From Bradyrhizobium sp. JYMT SZCCT0180 (GTDB taxonomy: Bacteria; Pseudomonadota; Alphaproteobacteria; Rhizobiales; Xanthobacteraceae), in the NCBI RefSeq assembly GCF_018130165.1, contig NZ_JAFCLZ010000002.1:248001-312000 (forward strand): 64,000 bases of DNA. Direction: 5' to 3'. Numbering within the stretch: the first letter of the stretch is position 1; each line of letters starts with the position of its first letter. A model generated the notes under the pieces. The model saw nothing but the letters and a program-made list of their open reading frames with translations, was not told where the DNA came from and did no database searches. The position numbers were made by a program, and so were the translations under genes. This document shows, piece after piece, positions 60,598-64,000 of the stretch.

Positions 60598-61200
60598 CTA
60601 GCCGAATTCGAGCACGTCGCCGGACGGAATGCGGCCGGGCGCGCGATGGAAAAGGTCGCGATCGATGATGGTGCGAAGCTTCGGCACCGGCAGCTTGTCG
60701 CTTCCGCGCATCAGATTCCTGATCTCGAAACCGCCATCCTCGCTGATGGTCTTTAGCGATGCGATGATGCGGGTGACGTTGCCGTCGTCGGAGAACGGCA
60801 GCAGCAGCCGCTCATAGGCAACGATTCGCCCGTAGATGTCATCGATATTGGCGATGGTGTAGGCGGGGAGGCGGCGAGCGATGCATTCGTAATAGACCGG
60901 CATCACGATCGGTGCGAGCCTTGCGCCAAGATACTCGTCCAGATAGCGGCCCTTGCCGGTATTGCCATACGCGCTCGACATCCGCGTGCCGTCGCTCTGG
61001 ATCACCAGGCGCGGCGGCTGAGCGCCGGTATCGACATCCAGAAAAACAAGGTCGGGAAGTTCATCCTCGATCCGCTCCGGTTGAAATTCGTCCATGCGCG
61101 GCACGGCCTGATCGCGGGCAAAAAGCCGCAGCCAGGTGTTCAGCAAATCGCGCTGCTTGATCGATTTGACGATTGATGGGTCGGCGCTTGCGAAATCCAC
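60598..61200 (-). CDS. PAS-domain protein, tandem paralogue 1
   Basis: About 200 residues from GTG 61200, chosen because VDFASADPSIVKSIKQRDLLNTWLR aligns with the start of the downstream paralogue; an upstream ATG 61359 adds 53 residues without similarity. Same PAS-type features (ELPDLVFLDVDTG, YERLLLPFSDDGN, EDGGFEIRNLMRG). No kinase, cyclase or HTH output domain, so it is probably a stand-alone sensor or adaptor. Confidence 0.75.
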   Translation of the reverse strand: MDFASADPSIVKSIKQRDLLNTWLRLFARDQAVPRMDEFQPERIEDELPDLVFLDVDTGAQPPRLVIQSDGTRMSSAYGNTGKGRYLDEYLGARLAPIVMPVYYECIARRLPAYTIANIDDIYGRIVAYERLLLPFSDDGNVTRIIASLKTISEDGGFEIRNLMRGSDKLPVPKLRTIIDRDLFHRAPGRIPSGDVLEFG

Positions 61201-61556
61201 GGCCGCGATCCCTGCCTGACTAAATCGCGAGATGATCCGCCGCGGGCGGTAATATTCTATGAAACGGCCCGATTGCAGCAAAACACCGTTAACGGCGGCT
61301 TTCCGGTGCACGGGTTCGGCGGAAAAACGCTCCGGCCCCCTGCCATTCGCGCGGGCCATGCAATTCGACTAAGGGCGGATTTGGAACCGGCACTAATGCT
61401 TTGGCCTGGCCAAGCTTTCCGCCTTGCCTAATCCGTGCCGTTGACGGCATATTCCGCCCGGAGGCGGCAGGTCCGGGACGGTTTCCAAGGCGTCCGGGAG
61501 AGCCTGCCCGACAAGGGAAAAATTGGCCGCGCGCGAGGGGACTTCGCAGCGGGCTG

Positions 61557-62327
61557 ATGGGGGAAGTTTGTTTGGCCGATGAGATCATTCTCGAAACCCA
61601 CGGATTGACCAAGGAATTCGCGGGTTTCTTCGCCGTTCGCGACGTTGCTCTCAAGGTGCGTCGCGGCAGTATCCATGCGTTGATCGGGCCGAACGGCGCC
61701 GGCAAGACGACATGCTTCAATCTCCTGACCAAGTTTCTGAAGCCCTCGGCGGGCCAGATTCTGTACAAGGGGCAGGACATCACTGCGATGGCGCCGGCCG
61801 ACGTGGCCCGCCTCGGGCTGGTGCGTTCGTTCCAGATCTCGGCGGTGTTTCCGCACCTCACGGCGCTGGAGAATGTTCGGGTCGCGTTGCAGCGCCAGCA
61901 TGGCTCTTCATTCGATTTCTGGCGCTCCAAGAGCGTGCTCGATCGCTTCAACAATCGTGCCCATGAGCTGTTGAATGATGTGGGCTTGAGCGAATTCGCC
62001 ACGACACCGGCGGTCGAGATGCCCTATGGGCGCAAGCGCGCGCTCGAAATCGCGACGACGCTGGCGCTCGATCCGGAGATGATGCTGCTCGACGAACCGA
62101 TGGCCGGCATGGGCCACGAGGACATCGACAAGATCGCGGCGCTGATCAAGAGCATTTCGGCGAAACACACGATCCTGATGGTCGAACATAATCTCTCCGT
62201 GGTGGCGAACCTTTCCGATATCATCACGGTATTGACGCGCGGTCAGGTGCTGGCGGAAGGCAATTATGCCGATCTGTCCAAGGACGAGCGCGTCAAGGAA
62301 GCCTATCTGGGGGCCGGTCATGGCTGA
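61557..62327 (+). CDS. livG: Branched-chain amino-acid-type ABC ATPase (LivG)
   Basis: 256 residues from ATG 61557; TTG 61572 is an alternative with GGGGGAAG ahead. LivG-type ATPase: GPNGAGKTTCFNLLTKFLKPSAG, LVRSFQISAVFPHLTALENVRVALQ, then MPYGRKRALEIATTLALDP and LLDEPMAGMGHEDID. The signature position reads PYGRKRALEI instead of LSGGQ, common in LivG. Overlaps livF by 8 bp. Confidence 0.94.
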   Translation: MGEVCLADEIILETHGLTKEFAGFFAVRDVALKVRRGSIHALIGPNGAGKTTCFNLLTKFLKPSAGQILYKGQDITAMAPADVARLGLVRSFQISAVFPHLTALENVRVALQRQHGSSFDFWRSKSVLDRFNNRAHELLNDVGLSEFATTPAVEMPYGRKRALEIATTLALDPEMMLLDEPMAGMGHEDIDKIAALIKSISAKHTILMVEHNLSVVANLSDIITVLTRGQVLAEGNYADLSKDERVKEAYLGAGHG

Positions 62328-63063
62328 GGTAAAGATGGCGGAAGCCCCTGCAAAGACGACCGGCGCACAAGTTCTCTCGGTTCAGAACCTGGAGGCCTGG
62401 TACGGCGAATCCCACATCCTTCACGGCATCAACTTCAATGTGAATGCCGGCGAGGTGGTAACGCTGCTCGGCCGCAACGGTGCCGGCAAGACCACCACGC
62501 TGAAGTCCGTGATGGGAATCATCGGCAAGCGCACCGGTTCGATCCGCTTCAACGATCAGGACATTACGCGCGCCGCGTCCGACAAGATCGCGCGGATGGG
62601 CGTCGCCTTCTGCCCGGAAGAGCGCGGCATTTTCGCAAGCCTCGACGTGCGCGAAAACCTGCTGCTACCGCCGATCGTGCGCCCGGGCGGCCTGTCGCTC
62701 GATCAGATCTTCGAGCTGTTTCCGAACCTGAAGGAGCGCCTCAACAGCCAGGGCACCAAACTTTCAGGCGGCGAGCAGCAGATGCTCGCGATCGCCCGAA
62801 TCCTGCGTACCGGTGCGCGGTTCCTGATGCTGGACGAGCCGACCGAAGGTCTGGCACCGGTTATCATCCAGCAGATCGGTCACACCATCGCGCGGCTGAA
62901 GTCAGAAGGCTTCACCATCCTGCTGGTCGAGCAGAATTTCCGCTTCGCCGCGACGGTCGCGGATCGCTACTACATCGTCGAGCACGGCAAGGTCATCGAC
63001 GGGTTCGCGAATTCGGAACTGCAGGCCAATATGGACAAGCTCCACACTTATCTTGGCGTCTGA
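62320..63063 (+). CDS. livF: Branched-chain amino-acid-type ABC ATPase (LivF)
   Basis: 247 residues from ATG 62320 overlapping the livG stop. LivF features: LEAWYGESHILHGINFNV, GRNGAGKTTTLKSVMGI, FCPEERGIFASLDVRENLLLPP, signature LSGGEQQMLAIARIL and LDEPTEGLAPVI. Partner of LivG. The permeases should lie beyond the window. Confidence 0.94.
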   Translation: MAEVKMAEAPAKTTGAQVLSVQNLEAWYGESHILHGINFNVNAGEVVTLLGRNGAGKTTTLKSVMGIIGKRTGSIRFNDQDITRAASDKIARMGVAFCPEERGIFASLDVRENLLLPPIVRPGGLSLDQIFELFPNLKERLNSQGTKLSGGEQQMLAIARILRTGARFLMLDEPTEGLAPVIIQQIGHTIARLKSEGFTILLVEQNFRFAATVADRYYIVEHGKVIDGFANSELQANMDKLHTYLGV

Positions 63064-63100
63064 TCGGTATAGTTCGGCAAGCAAAATTCAGGGAGAAAAT

Positions 63101-64000
63101 ATGAAACAGAAAATTTCGGCACTTCTTTTCGGCACCGCGCTGACCCTCGCCGCGAGCGGCGCGCTGGCGCAGGATAAAACCGTCAAGGTCGGCGTCCTCA
63201 CCGACAATTCCGGTCTCTATTCCGACCTCGGCGGCGCCGGCTCCACGCTCGCCGCCCAGATGGCGATCGAGGATTCCGGGCTCGCTGCCAAGGGCTGGAA
63301 GATCGACCTGATTTCGGCCGATCATCAGAACAAGCCCGACATCGCCACGACCATCGCGCGCCAATGGATCGACGTCGAGAAGGTCGACATCTTCATGGAC
63401 GTGCTGAACTCCGGCGTGGCGCTGGCGGTCAACAATCTGGTGAAGGAAAAGAACGCCGTCATGATCAATACCGGCGCGGCGACGTCGGACCTCACCAACG
63501 CTCAGTGCTCGCCGAACACGATCCACTGGGTTTACGACACTTACATGCTGGCGAACAGCACGGGCCAGGCGCTGGTGAAATCGGGTGGCGACACCTGGTA
63601 CTTCCTGACCGCGGACTACGCGTTCGGCCACGCGCTGGAGCGCGATACCGCCGCGGTCGTGACTAAATCGGGAGGCAAGGTTATCGGCAACGTCAGGCAT
63701 CCCCTGAACTCGTCGGACTTCTCCTCGTTCCTGCTGCAGGCGCAGGCTTCCAAGGCCAAGATCGTCGGCATGGCCAATGCCGGCGGCGACACCACCAACA
63801 CCATCAAGCAGGCGTCGGAATTCGGCATCGTCGCCGGCGGCCAGAAGCTGGCCGGTCTTCTGCTCTTCATTACCGACGTTCATTCGCTCGGTCTGAAGGT
63901 TGCCCAGGGCCTGAACTTCACCGAAACCTTCTACTGGGATCTCAACGACGACACCCGCGCGTTTTCCAAGCGCTTCTCCGAGCGCATGAAGAACAAGGCG
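63101..64000 (+). CDS. Liv-type ABC binding protein (3' end beyond window)
   Basis: 300 residues visible from ATG 63101, with GGGAGA upstream. Sec signal peptide (LLFGTALTLAASGALA). Type-1 periplasmic fold: VGVLTDNSGLYSDLGGAGSTLAAQMAIED, then NSGVALAVNNLVKEKNAVMINTGAATSDLTN and TWYFLTADYAFGHALERDTAAVV. Resembles the short-chain amide/urea or branched-chain type. It directly follows livGF, so it is the likely substrate-binding subunit. Confidence 0.93.
   Translation, partial: MKQKISALLFGTALTLAASGALAQDKTVKVGVLTDNSGLYSDLGGAGSTLAAQMAIEDSGLAAKGWKIDLISADHQNKPDIATTIARQWIDVEKVDIFMDVLNSGVALAVNNLVKEKNAVMINTGAATSDLTNAQCSPNTIHWVYDTYMLANSTGQALVKSGGDTWYFLTADYAFGHALERDTAAVVTKSGGKVIGNVRHPLNSSDFSSFLLQAQASKAKIVGMANAGGDTTNTIKQASEFGIVAGGQKLAGLLLFITDVHSLGLKVAQGLNFTETFYWDLNDDTRAFSKRFSERMKNKA

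Overview
The window is high-GC DNA from an alphaproteobacterium. Gene content, gene style and dispersed intergenic palindromes point to the Bradyrhizobium/Rhodopseudomonas group of Rhizobiales. This is a judgement from sequence style, not from a database search. No rRNA, tRNA, CRISPR array, transposase or phage gene was seen. It reads as ordinary chromosome rich in solute transporters and catabolic genes, with a few low-GC or decayed genes between them.

Layout. (1) 1-5525, minus strand: a catabolic operon with two amino-acid-type ABC permeases, an ATPase, a binding protein, a RidA protein, an M14-type zinc deacylase and, cut by the window edge, a LacI regulator. A perfect 18-bp palindrome upstream is its likely operator. 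(2) 5526-13149: metallophosphoesterase, MAPEG protein, RsmB-type rRNA methyltransferase, cupin, guaA, a low-GC orphan and a LysE exporter. (3) 13368-18714: methyltransferase, a long dispersed repeat with strong RNA-like folding, an AHSA1-type protein, a serine hydrolase, a 53-codon double-glycine-leader peptide gene with a CRP-type site upstream, a GNAT, and a divergent TetR/RidA pair with three identical-architecture operators. (4) 18979-25354: a patchwork of poorly characterised genes. It holds a DUF3726/DUF4375-like protein, a peptide-deformylase-like protein that has lost key metal ligands, tandem DUF1963 genes (the second cut by an in-frame TGA), an orphan, and a deletion remnant of a second deformylase-like gene. 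(5) 25355-31201: AhpD-like protein, amidase, a CcdA/TlpA-like redox pair with a periplasmic cupin and a VOC protein, and a YdeI-family protein.

(6) 31226-43316: an organic-acid and sugar-acid island. It contains TctABC, a LysR, 5-dehydro-4-deoxyglucarate dehydratase, an orphan Liv-type binding protein, a DctPQM TRAP transporter, an SAF-domain NAD-dependent oxidoreductase and a second LysR. (7) 43342-48940: AHSA1 protein, class III nucleotide cyclase, then an ArsR-AHSA1-DUF899-small membrane protein-GFA-MFS run whose first gene looks leaderless and self-regulated. (8) 49016-57464: PhnB-like protein, a class V aminotransferase, Lin0512 protein, M20 amidohydrolase, IlvD/Edd dehydratase and GNAT (all co-directional), then HAD, SDR and GST genes. 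(9) 57542-61200: a TetR/VOC divergent pair, a DsbB/DUF5993 pair, an ArsC-like protein and tandem PAS paralogues. (10) 61557-64000: livG, livF and the start of a Liv-type binding protein gene, cut by the window edge.

Transport and regulation dominate. Several regulator genes sit beside clear palindromes that can be matched to them, which is the most directly testable content here. The least explained items are the double-glycine peptide, the structured repeat, the deformylase-like pseudoenzyme with its remnant, and the low-GC orphans.
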